DNA of 64,000 bases from Pseudomonas fluorescens (GCF_002837185.1 NZ_KZ477991.1:186001-250000); one strand, 5' to 3'. Counted from the first letter of the stretch, positions 1 to 9,471 are shown. A program made the numbers and translations. The notes: a model not told the origin generated them from the letters alone.

Positions 1-657
1 TTTGTGGCCGACCAGTTCATAGGCCTGCCCCGGACCGCCCGCGCCCACCGGGTAGGCGCGGGTGGTGTTGGCGCGCACGTCGGTGCCGCCCTGTTTTTCG
101 GTCATGGCCATGCCGATTGTGGCGCCGTCTTTGTGGGCAATGCCGATGTTGCGCGGGTCGTATTGGGTCGAGAGGATCTTCGGCAGCCAGATGTCCGCCA
201 GGTCTGGCTGCAACTGCAGGGCCGGGACGCAGGCGAAGGTCATGGTCAGCGGGCAGCCGCTGCCGGCTTCGGCCTGGGTGTGCAGGTAGGTCATGGCCGC
301 GCGCGCCACGTGGGCGCCGGATTGCGGATGGGCCCACGGCAGCGAGGGCAGGCCATGTTCGACGGCGGTGCGCATCAGTTCGTGGTAGGCGGGGTGAAAC
401 TCCACCAGGTCAATCCGGTGACCATAACGGTCATGGCTGCTGAACACCGGCTTGTTCTGATTGGCCAGGAAGCCGGCCTCCATCAGCGGCCCGCCAGCCA
501 ATGCACCATAGGCATCGATACGCGATTCGGCCCAGCCGGCGCCAAAGCGACGCGCCCACTCTTGCAGGGGCAGATCGATGCGATACAGGTTGGTGCCGTC
601 CAGGGACGGTGGCTGGTTGGTGACGTCGTGGGTTTCGGCAAACCGGTGCAGGTTCAT
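1..657 (-). CDS. AidB-like acyl-CoA dehydrogenase, cut by window edge
   Basis: The N-terminal 219 residues of an acyl-CoA dehydrogenase of the AidB type; the 3' end lies outside the window. The protein starts MNLHRFAETHDVTNQPPSLD, and the stretches 'NQPPSLDGTNLY', 'GCPLTMTFACVPAL', 'GMAMTEKQGGTDVRANTT' and 'YELVGHK' match the E. coli AidB N-terminal and FAD-binding region as I remember it. AidB is induced by alkylation and binds DNA in E. coli, but most pseudomonad relatives are simply annotated as acyl-CoA dehydrogenases, so no substrate is assigned. The ATG at 657 has a strong AGGAGG ribosome binding site. It lies 67 bp downstream of ladS on the same strand. P. aeruginosa PA3972 is the expected counterpart. 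Confidence 0.8.
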   Translation of the reverse strand, partial: MNLHRFAETHDVTNQPPSLDGTNLYRIDLPLQEWARRFGAGWAESRIDAYGALAGGPLMEAGFLANQNKPVFSSHDRYGHRIDLVEFHPAYHELMRTAVEHGLPSLPWAHPQSGAHVARAAMTYLHTQAEAGSGCPLTMTFACVPALQLQPDLADIWLPKILSTQYDPRNIGIAHKDGATIGMAMTEKQGGTDVRANTTRAYPVGAGGPGQAYELVGHK

Positions 658-724
658 GACGGGCCTCCTGGAAAAAGACCACGTGATATCGAGGCCTGAC
701 TTTCAGTTAAGCACGTCTGCGAGG

Positions 725-3124
725 TTAAAAAAGTGGCATACGTGCCGAACTCTCGGCGCTTTCGCCCTCTGGCGGACACAGTACGAGACGCTCCAATACG
801 GCCTGCAACGCCTCGAACCGTACCGGCTTGGCCAAGTGCTCGCTCATGCCGATGCCATGGCAGCGCTCACGGTCTGTGACATTAGGTGCAGTGCTCATGC
901 CGATCACCGCCAACTCACCGCAGCCCGGCAAGGCACGAATCTGACAGCACAACGAGAAGCCGCCCTCAGGCACATCCAGCACCACCGCATCAAACCTGTT
1001 CTCATGCAAAGCGGTCAGTGCAGCCGGACCACCATCCACGGCTTTGACCCGGTAACCCAGTTTGAGCAGCATGCCCCGCACCGCCAGTTGCACCACACTG
1101 TTGTCGTCCACCAGCAGCACCGTGCAATCCTGCGGCGCGCGTTGCACAGGCAGCGACTGCCCGGCCGGCTTGGGCGCAGGCGGCATCGGCTTGACGTCCA
1201 CTTCCAGTTGGAAGCGACTGCCCCGGCGTGGTTCCGAATGATGGGTGAGACGCCCGCCCACCAGCTCGATCAACTGTCGGCAAATCGCCAGGCCGATGCC
1301 CAGCCCGCCGTATTCACGGGTCATCGAACCGTCGAGCTGGAAGAAGCGTTGGTACAGCGTGGCTTCGTCGAGGAAGGCGAAGCCGATACCGGTATCGGTC
1401 ACGATAAAGCTCAGGTGCAAGCTGCCATCGGCTTGGGGGATGCCCACCACACGCAAGCGCACCGCGCCGTGGTGGGTGAACTTGAAGGCGTTGTCCAGCA
1501 GGCAATCCAGGCACTGGATCAGTTTGTCGGCGTCGCCGATCACGCGGTCCGGCACGGCATCGGCAACGTCAATGGAAAACTCCAGGCCCTTGGCCTGGGC
1601 ACTGGGAATGAACTGTTGGCGCAAGGTTTCAAGCGCGCCGCGCAGGCCGAACGCCTGGGGTCGAGCAACCAGGCGACCGGCCTGCAATTCCGTCAGGGTG
1701 AGAATGCCATTGACCATGCGCATCATGTCCCGCGCCGAACCGGCGGCGGTTTGCTGGTACTGCGCCAGGTCGTCGCCCAGGGATTCGGTTTGCATCAGTT
1801 CAAGGGAGCCGATCACGCCGTTCATCGGCGTGCGTAACTCATGGGTCAAGGTGGCGAGGAATTCATCCTTGAGCCGGTTGCTGCGGGCCAGTTGCTGGTT
1901 GAGCACTTCGAGCTTCTGGCTGGCGTCGAACAGGATCTGCGCCTGCTGCTCGCGCATACCATTGATGCGGTCGGCCAGGGCCAGGGACAGCAGCGCGACT
2001 TCAATGGCCGAGCCGATCTGGCTGGCATACATCGTGAGGAATACGTTGGGCAAGTAGCCCAGCACCATCAGCGTATTGACCACGCCTCCGAGCAAAAACG
2101 CCGACCAGGCGATGATGAAATACCGCGCCATGCGCTGGCCGCAATACCAGGCTTTGATCGCGGTCACGAAGATGGTTACGGTGAATACCAATGCCAGGCC
2201 GGTGGCCAGACGCAGGGCCACCGCGTAGCTGGTCAGCAACGCCAGCGCCATGACCAGCCCGCCGCAGGCCGCCAGCGCCAGCAGGATGCGGTCGAGCCAG
2301 CGGCTGTGCTGCGCGGTGTGCAGGAAACTGCGCGCGAACAGGCTGCCGAACAAGGCGGCCGCGCCGATCAGAAACGGCACCGCCGCATTCGCCCACCATG
2401 GATTGTTCGGCCAGAAGTATTCCACGGCCACGCCGTTGACCGACAGTTGATACAGGCCGAACGAGGCAATGTAGAGAATGTAATAGAGGTAGCTGGTGTC
2501 GCGCACGCTCAAATAAATGAACAGGTTGTAAATCAGCATGCCCAGCAACACGCCGTAGATCGCGCCCAGCACATACAAGCGCAGCGGCTGCTCTTCCATA
2601 TAGGCGGTGCCCGCCCACAGGGTCAATGGCGCCTGGATCGAGCCCTGGCTTTGCAAGCGCAGGTAGACCGTCTGCCGCTGGTCGGGCACGAAGTTGAGCT
2701 TGAACAGGTAGTTGCTCTGTCGCACCTCGCGGCTGGAAAACGCTAACGCGCTGCCGGTGCGGGTGGTGAGGCGGTAATTGCCGGTGCCGTCGTTCTGGTA
2801 CAGATCCAGGCGATTGAGCGGCGGGTAAGCCAGTTCCAGAAACCAGGTACGCGGGGAGCGTGGGTCAACGGCGGTGTAATGAAGGTTGACCTTCAGCCAG
2901 AACACCGAGTGCGAATACCCGGCATTGAGGGTGGGCTTGTCATGGGTCCTGAATTGGGCGGCGTAGGCAGGAGAGCTGACGTCGGCGATGGTGAGGGCGC
3001 CGGTTGGGTCTTCGAGCACTTGCATGACCCGGCCCAATGGCAGGCTTCGGGTGCTCTGATTGAACTCGACGGCGCCCGCCAGCAGCGGCAGCCCGCACAA
3101 TAATAAAATCAGCAAATAGCGCAT
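725..3124 (-). CDS. ladS: Hybrid sensor histidine kinase LadS
   Basis: A 799-residue membrane hybrid kinase. Visible order: signal peptide (1-18), periplasmic 7TMR-DISMED2-like domain (about 25-165), seven-helix 7TMR-DISM region (about 182-385), HisKA with phospho-accepting H428 in 'THELRTP', HATPase_c with N546 and the 'DTGIGF' G-box (577-582), and a C-terminal receiver with D673/D674, phospho-acceptor D717 and K766. This architecture, the length (P. aeruginosa LadS is close to 795) and the position directly divergent from thiD match PA3974 ladS. In P. aeruginosa LadS feeds phosphate to GacS and raises RsmY/RsmZ, favouring biofilm and chronic-infection traits. The Gac partners are not in this window. 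The start is the ATG at 3124; its ribosome binding site is weak. Confidence 0.88.
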   Translation of the reverse strand: MRYLLILLLCGLPLLAGAVEFNQSTRSLPLGRVMQVLEDPTGALTIADVSSPAYAAQFRTHDKPTLNAGYSHSVFWLKVNLHYTAVDPRSPRTWFLELAYPPLNRLDLYQNDGTGNYRLTTRTGSALAFSSREVRQSNYLFKLNFVPDQRQTVYLRLQSQGSIQAPLTLWAGTAYMEEQPLRLYVLGAIYGVLLGMLIYNLFIYLSVRDTSYLYYILYIASFGLYQLSVNGVAVEYFWPNNPWWANAAVPFLIGAAALFGSLFARSFLHTAQHSRWLDRILLALAACGGLVMALALLTSYAVALRLATGLALVFTVTIFVTAIKAWYCGQRMARYFIIAWSAFLLGGVVNTLMVLGYLPNVFLTMYASQIGSAIEVALLSLALADRINGMREQQAQILFDASQKLEVLNQQLARSNRLKDEFLATLTHELRTPMNGVIGSLELMQTESLGDDLAQYQQTAAGSARDMMRMVNGILTLTELQAGRLVARPQAFGLRGALETLRQQFIPSAQAKGLEFSIDVADAVPDRVIGDADKLIQCLDCLLDNAFKFTHHGAVRLRVVGIPQADGSLHLSFIVTDTGIGFAFLDEATLYQRFFQLDGSMTREYGGLGIGLAICRQLIELVGGRLTHHSEPRRGSRFQLEVDVKPMPPAPKPAGQSLPVQRAPQDCTVLLVDDNSVVQLAVRGMLLKLGYRVKAVDGGPAALTALHENRFDAVVLDVPEGGFSLCCQIRALPGCGELAVIGMSTAPNVTDRERCHGIGMSEHLAKPVRFEALQAVLERLVLCPPEGESAESSARMPLF

Positions 3125-3401
3125 AGAGCCCCAGCGTGGCCTGACCGGTTATGGCAAAAAGCTCCCCCATTCCTTTTGAGAAGACGTACACCGGCAATAC
3201 AGTAAGTTGTCTGGATCCACTCTAGCATAGCCGGTAAAGGCCATTGGACACCATTGGAACTATTTTTCGGATGGCCCTGGGACGAGGCTTTCAGCGCATT
3301 TGATGACAATTGTCAGCCACACGAAACGTCTCGGCGCAGCGCAACATTCAGCTATCGCCGGACAGCCACGCAAAAAGCGTTTGGTGGTAAGCTCGCGCAC
3401 C

Positions 3402-4199
3402 ATGAATATCTACAGCTCTCGCCCCGTTGTTCTCTGTCTCTCCGGCCATGATCCCAGTGGTGGCGCCGGCTTGCAGGCGGATATCGAAGCCCTGCTCGCC
3501 CAGGGCTGCCACGCCGCTACGGCCGTCACCGCGCTGACCGTGCAGAACACCGTCAATGTCAGTGACTTTCGTGTGCTCGACCGCGAGTGGGTGCTGGCCC
3601 AGGCCAACGCCGTGCTCGGCGACTCCGAAGTCGCGGCGGTCAAGCTGGGCATGCTGGGTTCCACCGCCATGGTCGACACCGTGGTCGAACTGCTGCAGGC
3701 GCACCCGCACCTGCCGGTGGTGTGCGACCCGGTGCTGCGTGCCGGCGGCGGTGGCAGCCTGGGCAAGGATGAGGTCGGCTATGCGATGCGCGAGCGGCTG
3801 TTGCCCCTGGCGCTGATCGCCACGCCCAACCTGCCCGAGGCACGCATGCTCGCCGAACTGCCTGACGGCAGCGCCGACGAATGCGCCGAGAAGCTGCTGC
3901 CCTACATCAAGCACCTGCTGATCACCGGCGGCCACGGCGATGAGCACGAAGTGCACAATCGCCTGTACAGCCGCGACGGCAGCCGTCATACCTATACGTG
4001 CCAGCGTTTGCCCGGCAGCTATCACGGCTCGGGATGCACGCTGGCCAGCACCCTTGCCGGGCGAATCGCCCAGGGTGAAGGGTTGGTGAGCGCCGTGCAG
4101 TCGGCACTCGACTACACCTGGCGCACCCTGCGTGACGCCGAACGACTCGGTCAGGGCCAGTTCGTGCCTCGCCGTCTGCCGCTGGATTTCTGCTCTTAA
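3402..4199 (+). CDS. thiD: Hydroxymethylpyrimidine/phosphomethylpyrimidine kinase
   Basis: 265 residues of the ribokinase-like ThiD family. It phosphorylates HMP and HMP-phosphate to HMP-PP for thiamine synthesis in the cytoplasm. Visible signatures are 'LCLSGHDPSGGAGLQADIEA' at the N-terminus, 'KLGMLGS', 'VVCDPVLRAGGGG' and the C-terminal anion-hole segment 'GSYHGSGCTLASTLA' with the catalytic Cys/Asp-type loop of the family. I chose the ATG at 3402 because the family normally starts just before this glycine-rich segment; in-frame codons further upstream add no conserved residues. thiE follows after 18 bp, so the two are probably co-transcribed. I see no TPP riboswitch in the 277-bp gap shared with the divergent ladS. 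Confidence 0.95.
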   Translation: MNIYSSRPVVLCLSGHDPSGGAGLQADIEALLAQGCHAATAVTALTVQNTVNVSDFRVLDREWVLAQANAVLGDSEVAAVKLGMLGSTAMVDTVVELLQAHPHLPVVCDPVLRAGGGGSLGKDEVGYAMRERLLPLALIATPNLPEARMLAELPDGSADECAEKLLPYIKHLLITGGHGDEHEVHNRLYSRDGSRHTYTCQRLPGSYHGSGCTLASTLAGRIAQGEGLVSAVQSALDYTWRTLRDAERLGQGQFVPRRLPLDFCS

Positions 4200-4217
4200 T
4201 ACCGAGAGGCCTGCCCG

Positions 4218-4841
4218 ATGAAACTACGTGGCCTTTACGCCATTACCGACAGCCAACTGTTGGCCGGCAAATTCCTCGTCTACGTCGAAGCGGCGTTGGA
4301 CGGCGGCGTGACGTTGTTGCAGTACCGCGACAAAAGCAGCGACGAAGCGCGCCGCCTGCGAGAGGCGGAAAAGCTGCGGGAGCTGTGCTCGCGCTACAAG
4401 ACCCAATTGATCATCAACGATGACGCCGAACTGGCCGCGCGCCTGGGCGTGGGCGTGCACCTGGGGCAGACCGACGGCCCGCTGACCCCGGCCCGGGCGC
4501 TGCTCGGTTCCAAAGCGATCATCGGCGCCACCTGCCATAGCCAGATCGAACTGGCCGAACAGGCCGCGAAGGAAGGCGCCAGTTACGTCGCCTTCGGTCG
4601 CTTCTTCAATTCCACGACCAAACCCGGCGCCCCGGCCGCCACCGTTGACATGCTGGCCGAGGCGCGCAAACGCCTGCACCTGCCCATCTGCGTGATCGGC
4701 GGCGTCACCCTGGAAAACGCCGAACCGCTGGTGGCCCACGGGGCCGACCTGCTCGCCGTGGTGCACGGCCTGTTCGGCGCCGACAGCCCCCAGGAAGTCA
4801 CGCGCCGTGCCCGTGCTTTCAATGCCCTTCTCAAGATTTGA
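4218..4841 (+). CDS. thiE: Thiamine-phosphate synthase
   Basis: 207 residues, TIM-barrel ThiE. It joins HMP-PP and hydroxyethylthiazole phosphate to give thiamine phosphate. Diagnostic motifs are '[10 protein letters not shown]', 'LLQYRDKS', '[20 protein letters not shown]', 'IGATCHS', '[17 protein letters not shown]' and '[20 protein letters not shown]', which include the pyrophosphate- and Mg-binding residues of the family. Length is typical. It sits 18 bp after thiD and 19 bp before hemL, so thiD-thiE-hemL probably forms one transcript, the arrangement also known in P. aeruginosa (PA3975-PA3977). Confidence 0.96.
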   Translation: MKLRGLYAITDSQLLAGKFLVYVEAALDGGVTLLQYRDKSSDEARRLREAEKLRELCSRYKTQLIINDDAELAARLGVGVHLGQTDGPLTPARALLGSKAIIGATCHSQIELAEQAAKEGASYVAFGRFFNSTTKPGAPAATVDMLAEARKRLHLPICVIGGVTLENAEPLVAHGADLLAVVHGLFGADSPQEVTRRARAFNALLKI

Positions 4842-4860
4842 TTTCAGAGAGACTTCCACC

Positions 4861-6144
4861 ATGTCCCGTTCCGAAACCCTGTTTGCCAATGCCCAGAAAC
4901 ACATCCCCGGCGGTGTGAACTCCCCCGTGCGTGCGTTCAAGAGCGTGGGCGGCACGCCGTTGTTCTTCAAACATGCCGAAGGCGCCTATGTCACCGACGA
5001 AGATGACAAGCGCTACGTCGACTACGTCGGCTCCTGGGGCCCGATGATCCTCGGTCACAGCCACCCGGACGTGCTGGACGCCGTTCGCCAGCAACTGCAG
5101 CACGGTTTGTCCTACGGTGCCCCCACCGCGATGGAAACCGAGATGGCCGACCTGGTCTGCTCGATCGTGCCGTCGATGGAAATGGTGCGCATGGTCAGCT
5201 CCGGCACCGAAGCCACCATGAGCGCAATCCGCCTGGCCCGAGGCTTCACCGGTCGCGACAGCATCATCAAGTTCGAAGGTTGCTACCACGGCCACTCCGA
5301 CAGCCTGTTGGTAAAAGCCGGTTCCGGCGCGCTGACCCAGGGCGTACCGAGTTCGGCCGGCGTGCCGGCGGCCTTCGCCAAACACACCCTGACCCTGCCG
5401 TTCAACGACATCGCTGCCGTCGAGCAGATGCTCGCTGACGTCGGCCAGGACGTGGCCTGCATCATCGTCGAGCCGGTCGCCGGCAACATGAATTGCGTCC
5501 CGCCGGCCCCAGGCTTTCTCGAAGGTCTGCGCGAGCAGTGCGACAAGCACGGCGTGGTGCTGATTTTTGACGAGGTGATGACCGGTTTCCGCGTCGCCCT
5601 CGGTGGCGCCCAGGCGCACTACGGCGTCACGCCGGACCTGAGCACCTTCGGCAAGATCATCGGCGGCGGCATGCCGGTGGGCTGCTTCGGCGGCAAGCGC
5701 GAGATCATGCAGCACATCGCCCCGCTGGGCCCGGTCTACCAGGCCGGCACGCTGTCGGGTAACCCGCTGGCGATGGCGGCCGGCCTGACCACCCTGCGCC
5801 TGATCAGCCGTCCGGGCTTCCATGCCGAGCTGACCGACTACACCACCCGCCTGCTGGACGGCCTGCAGGTGCGCGCCGATGCCGCCGGTATCCCGTTCGT
5901 CACCACGCAAGCCGGCGGCATGTTCGGCCTGTACTTCAGCGGCGCCGACGACATCGTTACCTTTGATGACGTCATGGGCAGCGATGCCGACCTGTTCAAG
6001 CGCTTCTTCCACCTGATGCTCGAAGGCGGCGTGTACCTGGCACCGAGTGCCTTCGAAGCCGGCTTCACGTCGATCGCCCATGGCGAAGCCGAGCTGAAGC
6101 TGACCCTGGATGCGGCCGAGCGCGCCTTCGCGGCCCTGAAATAA
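4861..6144 (+). CDS. hemL: Glutamate-1-semialdehyde 2,1-aminomutase
   Basis: 427 residues, PLP enzyme of aminotransferase class III. It converts glutamate-1-semialdehyde to 5-aminolevulinate, the C5-pathway entry to haem and B12. Motifs: '[13 protein letters not shown]', '[13 protein letters not shown]', '[16 protein letters not shown]', '[11 protein letters not shown]', 'DEVMTGFRV' and '[12 protein letters not shown]', whose lysine is the expected Schiff-base residue. The start is the ATG at 4861 (MSRSETLF), preceded by an AGAGAG-type ribosome binding site. A perfect 9-bp hairpin with a T run follows the stop. B12 made from this pathway is also what the ethanolamine ammonia-lyase at the other end of the window needs. 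Confidence 0.97.
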   Translation: MSRSETLFANAQKHIPGGVNSPVRAFKSVGGTPLFFKHAEGAYVTDEDDKRYVDYVGSWGPMILGHSHPDVLDAVRQQLQHGLSYGAPTAMETEMADLVCSIVPSMEMVRMVSSGTEATMSAIRLARGFTGRDSIIKFEGCYHGHSDSLLVKAGSGALTQGVPSSAGVPAAFAKHTLTLPFNDIAAVEQMLADVGQDVACIIVEPVAGNMNCVPPAPGFLEGLREQCDKHGVVLIFDEVMTGFRVALGGAQAHYGVTPDLSTFGKIIGGGMPVGCFGGKREIMQHIAPLGPVYQAGTLSGNPLAMAAGLTTLRLISRPGFHAELTDYTTRLLDGLQVRADAAGIPFVTTQAGGMFGLYFSGADDIVTFDDVMGSDADLFKRFFHLMLEGGVYLAPSAFEAGFTSIAHGEAELKLTLDAAERAFAALK

Positions 6145-6156
6145 GGGATGGCAATC

Positions 6157-6187
6157 ATCTGACGCTGCCCGTGTCGGCGTCAGATTT
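6157..6187 (+). terminator. Probable rho-independent terminator of thiDE-hemL
   Basis: Arms ATCTGACGC (6157-6165) and GCGTCAGAT (6177-6185) pair perfectly around an 11-nt loop, and the right arm runs into TTT. It starts 12 bp after the hemL stop, at the expected place. The T run is short, so strength is uncertain. Confidence 0.6.
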
Positions 6188-6282
6188 GCTACTTTGCCTA
6201 CAGAGATTTCCCGGTTTTTTCGAGAATTTCCCTGCAATCCGGCAGATAACTTGCCCAAGCAGCAGAAAAACGAGTAAAGACT

Positions 6283-6312
6283 TTGTAAGCAGAGGCCTGC
6301 TTATTTCATAAT
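6283..6312 (+). promoter_or_regulatory. Candidate sigma-70 promoter of the Sel1-repeat gene
   Basis: TTGTAA (6283-6288) and CATAAT (6307-6312) are separated by 18 bp, followed about 60 bp later by the ATG at 6372. The match is read by eye; no transcription start is known. Confidence 0.45.
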
Positions 6313-6371
6313 GCGCGCTTATTGGACTCCCCCGAGGGTCCGCGCGCCCCGTCAGAGGTAAGTCGATTCCC

Positions 6372-6926
6372 ATGAAACGCACCGGCCGCACCCTGGTTCT
6401 GGGCTGCCTGTTGCTCCTTCAGCCGCTGCTGGCGCATGCACAAGCAGGCGGCAACTCGTTGTTAATCCCAGCGATGGGTCGTTGCACCCTTAATACCCAG
6501 CCCGACACCCAGGCCGAGGCCCTGAGCGCGTGCCAGAAACAGGCTGACGAAGGGGATGCGCAAGCGCAATACGAGTTGGGCGAGTACTTCCACGACAGTA
6601 AAAACCCCGCCGTCGACCTCAACAAAGCGTTGAGCTACTTCGAAAAAGCTTCGCTGCAGGGCCACGCCCAGGCGCAATTCCAGCTCGGCAACATGTTCTT
6701 CCGTGGCGAAGGTGTGCCGGCCAATAACGTTCAGGCCTACATCGTGTTGAAAATGGCGGCAGTCAATGGCGCCGAAGACGCGCTGGACACTGCCGACGAA
6801 GTGGCCGAGCACATGCAGCGCGATGAACTGGAAGTGGCAACTCAAGTGCTGGGGCAGATCTTCCGCAATTACCTGCAGGAATTGCAGAGCGCCGATGGGC
6901 GTTCGCCCTTTTCACCCCTGCCCTGA
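6372..6926 (+). CDS. Secreted Sel1/TPR-repeat protein
   Basis: 184 residues with a Sec signal peptide (MKRTGRTLVLGCLLLLQPLL, cut near 'AHAQA'). The mature part has Sel1-like repeats: 'ACQKQADEGDAQAQYELGEY', then 'ALSYFEKASLQGHAQAQFQL' with 'GNMFFRGEGVPANNVQAY'. Such repeats form short helical solenoids used for protein contacts, so it is probably a periplasmic scaffold of unknown partner. It corresponds in position to P. aeruginosa PA3978. Its stop codon ends at 6926 and the stop of the convergent deacylase gene begins at 6927, so the two genes touch with no spacer. Confidence 0.8.
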   Translation: MKRTGRTLVLGCLLLLQPLLAHAQAGGNSLLIPAMGRCTLNTQPDTQAEALSACQKQADEGDAQAQYELGEYFHDSKNPAVDLNKALSYFEKASLQGHAQAQFQLGNMFFRGEGVPANNVQAYIVLKMAAVNGAEDALDTADEVAEHMQRDELEVATQVLGQIFRNYLQELQSADGRSPFSPLP

Positions 6927-8039
6927 TCACGGCGATAACAGATAGCCCTGCCGATACGCCGCAGGCCCCGCCACATGGGCGATGGTCATACCGGCGCTCG
7001 CCATTCGGCGCACTGAGCGCACATACAACAGTCCTTCACGTGCACACGCCACCGGCGTTACCCGATCAGTGATCGGATCGACGATGTGCGCCAGCGTCTG
7101 TCCTGCTTTCAGGTAGTCGCCCACCTGCGCGCAAAATACAATCAAGCCTCCCACCGGACTCACCACCGGCTCAACGCCGGCCAACGGTGTCGGTGGGTTC
7201 AACAACGGCGGCGGCAGTGGCGCCTGGCCATCGATGGCGCCGCGCAGCGTCAGGTAGTTGATCAATGCCTGACAGTCCTGGCGAGCCAGCCCGTCCTCCA
7301 CATCGGCCACACCACGCAGCTCCACGGTGGCGGCAAATCCCGACGCGGCCAATCGCCCCGGGAAACGCGCCTGCATCTGCGCCCAGAACAGGGTGTAGCA
7401 ATCGTCGAACGAGTGCCCGCCCGCGTCTTCGCTCATAAAGCAGGCTTGCGCGCCGAGGTACCGCGCCAGCGGCTCCACCTGCGGCCAGGCGTGCGGCGCC
7501 AGGTACAGATGCTGGACCGCCTCGAAATCACAGTGCAGGTCCAGCACCACATCGGCATCACACGCCAATGCTTGCAGGATCAAGCGCATCGACTGCAGTT
7601 GCGTCGCCGGCACCTCGTCGGCAAGGGTTTGCCGCAGGGCCGAACGGATCAGTTGCAGATTATGCGCAGGATCTGTGGTCAGCACGTCCTGCACCTGATC
7701 CGCGACCTGCTGGCTGACATCGATGAAGAAGCGATTGAAGTTTTCCCGACTGTCGTTATCGAAGCGTCCCTGCGGCACGTCCATCAACACCTGTTCCAGC
7801 CCCAGCGGATTGGCCACCGGCACCAGCACCACCTCCCAGCGCAGCGCCCCGGCCGCGTCCAGATGCGCCAGTCGCTGTTTCAGATGCCAGCACACCAGCA
7901 TCCCCGGCAGTTCATCGGCATGCAGGGACGCCTGGATATACACCTTGCCCGGCGCATCGGCAGGGCCGTAATGAAAACTATGGATCTGCCGTGCCGTGCC
8001 GGGTACAGCGCTCAACAACCTGTGATTTTGAGTGTGCAT
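6927..8039 (-). CDS. Zinc deacylase, succinylglutamate desuccinylase/aspartoacylase family
   Basis: 370 residues of the M14-like AstE/AspA family, which hydrolyses N-acyl groups from amino acids and related amines. The expected metal ligands are visible: H40 and E43 in 'ASLHADELPG' and H169 in 'VVLDLHCDFEA'. A likely general base is E240 in 'ATVELRG'. The C-terminal 100 residues form a small beta-rich domain ('SPVGGLIVFCAQVGDYLKAG') common in this family. The start is the ATG at 8039 (MHTQNHRL), 8 bp after the permease stop; an upstream start would run into the permease. As the last gene of the amine-uptake operon it may deacylate the imported compound. The exact substrate is unknown. Confidence 0.8.
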   Translation of the reverse strand: MHTQNHRLLSAVPGTARQIHSFHYGPADAPGKVYIQASLHADELPGMLVCWHLKQRLAHLDAAGALRWEVVLVPVANPLGLEQVLMDVPQGRFDNDSRENFNRFFIDVSQQVADQVQDVLTTDPAHNLQLIRSALRQTLADEVPATQLQSMRLILQALACDADVVLDLHCDFEAVQHLYLAPHAWPQVEPLARYLGAQACFMSEDAGGHSFDDCYTLFWAQMQARFPGRLAASGFAATVELRGVADVEDGLARQDCQALINYLTLRGAIDGQAPLPPPLLNPPTPLAGVEPVVSPVGGLIVFCAQVGDYLKAGQTLAHIVDPITDRVTPVACAREGLLYVRSVRRMASAGMTIAHVAGPAAYRQGYLLSP

Positions 8040-8047
8040 GGCGCCCC

Positions 8048-8758
8048 CTATCGGCCCGCATCGAGAAAACTTAGCCAACGCCGTTCAGCCAGGCGAAACA
8101 GACCGACCAGGGCAAACGTAGTGCTGAGGTAAAGGACGGCGGCCAGGCCGAAGGATTGGAAGGTAAGAAAGGTGGCGGCGTTGGCATCTCGCGCCACTTT
8201 GAGGATATCCGGCACCGTGGCCGTGAACGCCAGCGTGGTGGAATGCAGCATGAAAATCACTTCATTGCTGTAGTACGGCAATGATCGGCGCAGGGCCGAA
8301 GGCATGATCAGGTGCACGTACAGTTTCCAACCGTCAAAACCCAGGGACCGCGCGGCCTCGATTTCCCCGCGAGGCATTGCGCGAATGGCGCCCGCCAGGA
8401 TCTCTGTGGTGTAGGCGGCGGTATTCAGCGCGAATGCGAGCAGGGTGCAGTTGAGTGCGTCGCGGAAAAACGCATCGAGCAACGGCTGTTCGCGCACGGC
8501 GGCCAGGCTGTAGATGCCGGTGTAGAAGATCAGCAACTGGATATACAGCGGTGTGCCACGAAACAGGTAGGTATAGCCTTGCACCGGCCACCGCAGCCAG
8601 CGCCGGGCAGATGTCCTGGCGATGGACAACGGCAACGCCAGCAGCAGGCCCAGGCCTAACGACGCGCTGGTCAGCCACAAGGTCATGGCCAGGCCGGTGA
8701 TCTGGTAACCGTCGGAATAAATCAACGGTCGCCAGTACTCCTGGATGAGCTCCATCAT
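8048..8758 (-). CDS. Amino-acid-type ABC transporter permease (HisM/OccM type)
   Basis: 236 residues, membrane permease of the polar amino acid uptake family. Hydrophobic helices alternate with the family segment 'GYTYLFRGTPLYIQLLIFYT', and the cytoplasmic EAA loop that contacts the ATPase is visible as 'EAARSLGFDGWKLYVHLIMP'. The chosen ATG at 8758 overlaps the stop of the upstream permease as ATGA, showing translational coupling. It should pair with the second permease as a heterodimer like HisQM or OccQM. No ATP-binding subunit is encoded beside it. Specificity is not readable from the permease; the relatives suggest cationic amino acids, opines or other small amines. Confidence 0.85.
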   Translation of the reverse strand: MMELIQEYWRPLIYSDGYQITGLAMTLWLTSASLGLGLLLALPLSIARTSARRWLRWPVQGYTYLFRGTPLYIQLLIFYTGIYSLAAVREQPLLDAFFRDALNCTLLAFALNTAAYTTEILAGAIRAMPRGEIEAARSLGFDGWKLYVHLIMPSALRRSLPYYSNEVIFMLHSTTLAFTATVPDILKVARDANAATFLTFQSFGLAAVLYLSTTFALVGLFRLAERRWLSFLDAGR

Positions 8759-9471
8759 CGTGACTGCTCCTGCACGCCGCCGGCGTAACGACGCTCCAGC
8801 CAACCCAGTACCAGGTTTGAAACACTGCTGAGCAGCAGGTACACGAGCGCCGCCAGCAGCAGGAAAGTTAGCAACTGTTGGCTGCTTTTGCCCGCCACCT
8901 GGGCGACTTTTACCAGGTCCGCCAAGCCGATGATCGACACCAGCGCGGTGGCCTTGAGCAGGACCATCCAGTTATTGCCCAACCCCGGCAAGGCGAACCG
9001 CATCATTTGCGGGAAAATCACATGCACGAAGCTCTGGCGGAAGGTCAAACCAAGGGCCTTGGCCGCCTGGAACTGGCCGCGCGGTACAGCCAGCAAGGCG
9101 CCGCGAAAGGTTTCGGTGAAATAGGCGCCGTAGATAAACCCCAGCGTCAGCACGCCCGCGCTGAAAGGGTCAATGTCGATGTACGCCCAGCCCAGCCAGG
9201 CGGTCAGACGGCTCAAGCCGGTTTGCAGTCCGTAGAAAATCAACAACATCAGCAACAGGTCCGGCACACCGCGTATCAACGTGGTGTAAAGCTGCGCGCA
9301 CAAACGCCACGTGCGCACCCCGGACAGCTTGGCGCCGGCACCGAGCAGGCCGAGGACAAGCCCCAGCAACAACGACAACAGCGCCAGTTGCAGGGTGATC
9401 CACACGCCGTGCAGTAACATCGGCGCAAAGGCGCCCAGGGTCGCGACGAATTGGGAGAAGGTCGGTAGCAT
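8755..9471 (-). CDS. Amino-acid-type ABC transporter permease (HisQ/OccQ type)
   Basis: 238 residues, inner-membrane permease. Recognisable family segments are 'MLLHGVWITLQLALLSLLLG', 'YTTLIRGVPDLLLMLLIFYG', 'YFTETFRGALLAVPRGQFQA' and the EAA loop 'AAKALGLTFRQSFVHVIFPQ'. It lies 28 bp after the binding-protein gene and overlaps the next permease by 4 bp. The pair QM plus a periplasmic binding protein is the standard composition of a type I importer, but the usual hisP/occP-like ATPase gene is absent from the cluster. Confidence 0.86.
   Translation of the reverse strand: MLPTFSQFVATLGAFAPMLLHGVWITLQLALLSLLLGLVLGLLGAGAKLSGVRTWRLCAQLYTTLIRGVPDLLLMLLIFYGLQTGLSRLTAWLGWAYIDIDPFSAGVLTLGFIYGAYFTETFRGALLAVPRGQFQAAKALGLTFRQSFVHVIFPQMMRFALPGLGNNWMVLLKATALVSIIGLADLVKVAQVAGKSSQQLLTFLLLAALVYLLLSSVSNLVLGWLERRYAGGVQEQSR

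Noticed and set aside
3125..3401. TPP riboswitch before thiD-thiE
   Set aside because: I could not find the conserved CUGAGA-type thi-box segments in the ladS-thiD gap.
4831..6258. Long open frame on the minus strand opposite hemL (475 codons)
   Set aside because: It mirrors hemL codons in GC-rich DNA, has low-complexity His/Ala/Gly/Val composition and no recognisable domain. Similar mirror frames lie opposite leuS, mrdA, the MORN gene and others.
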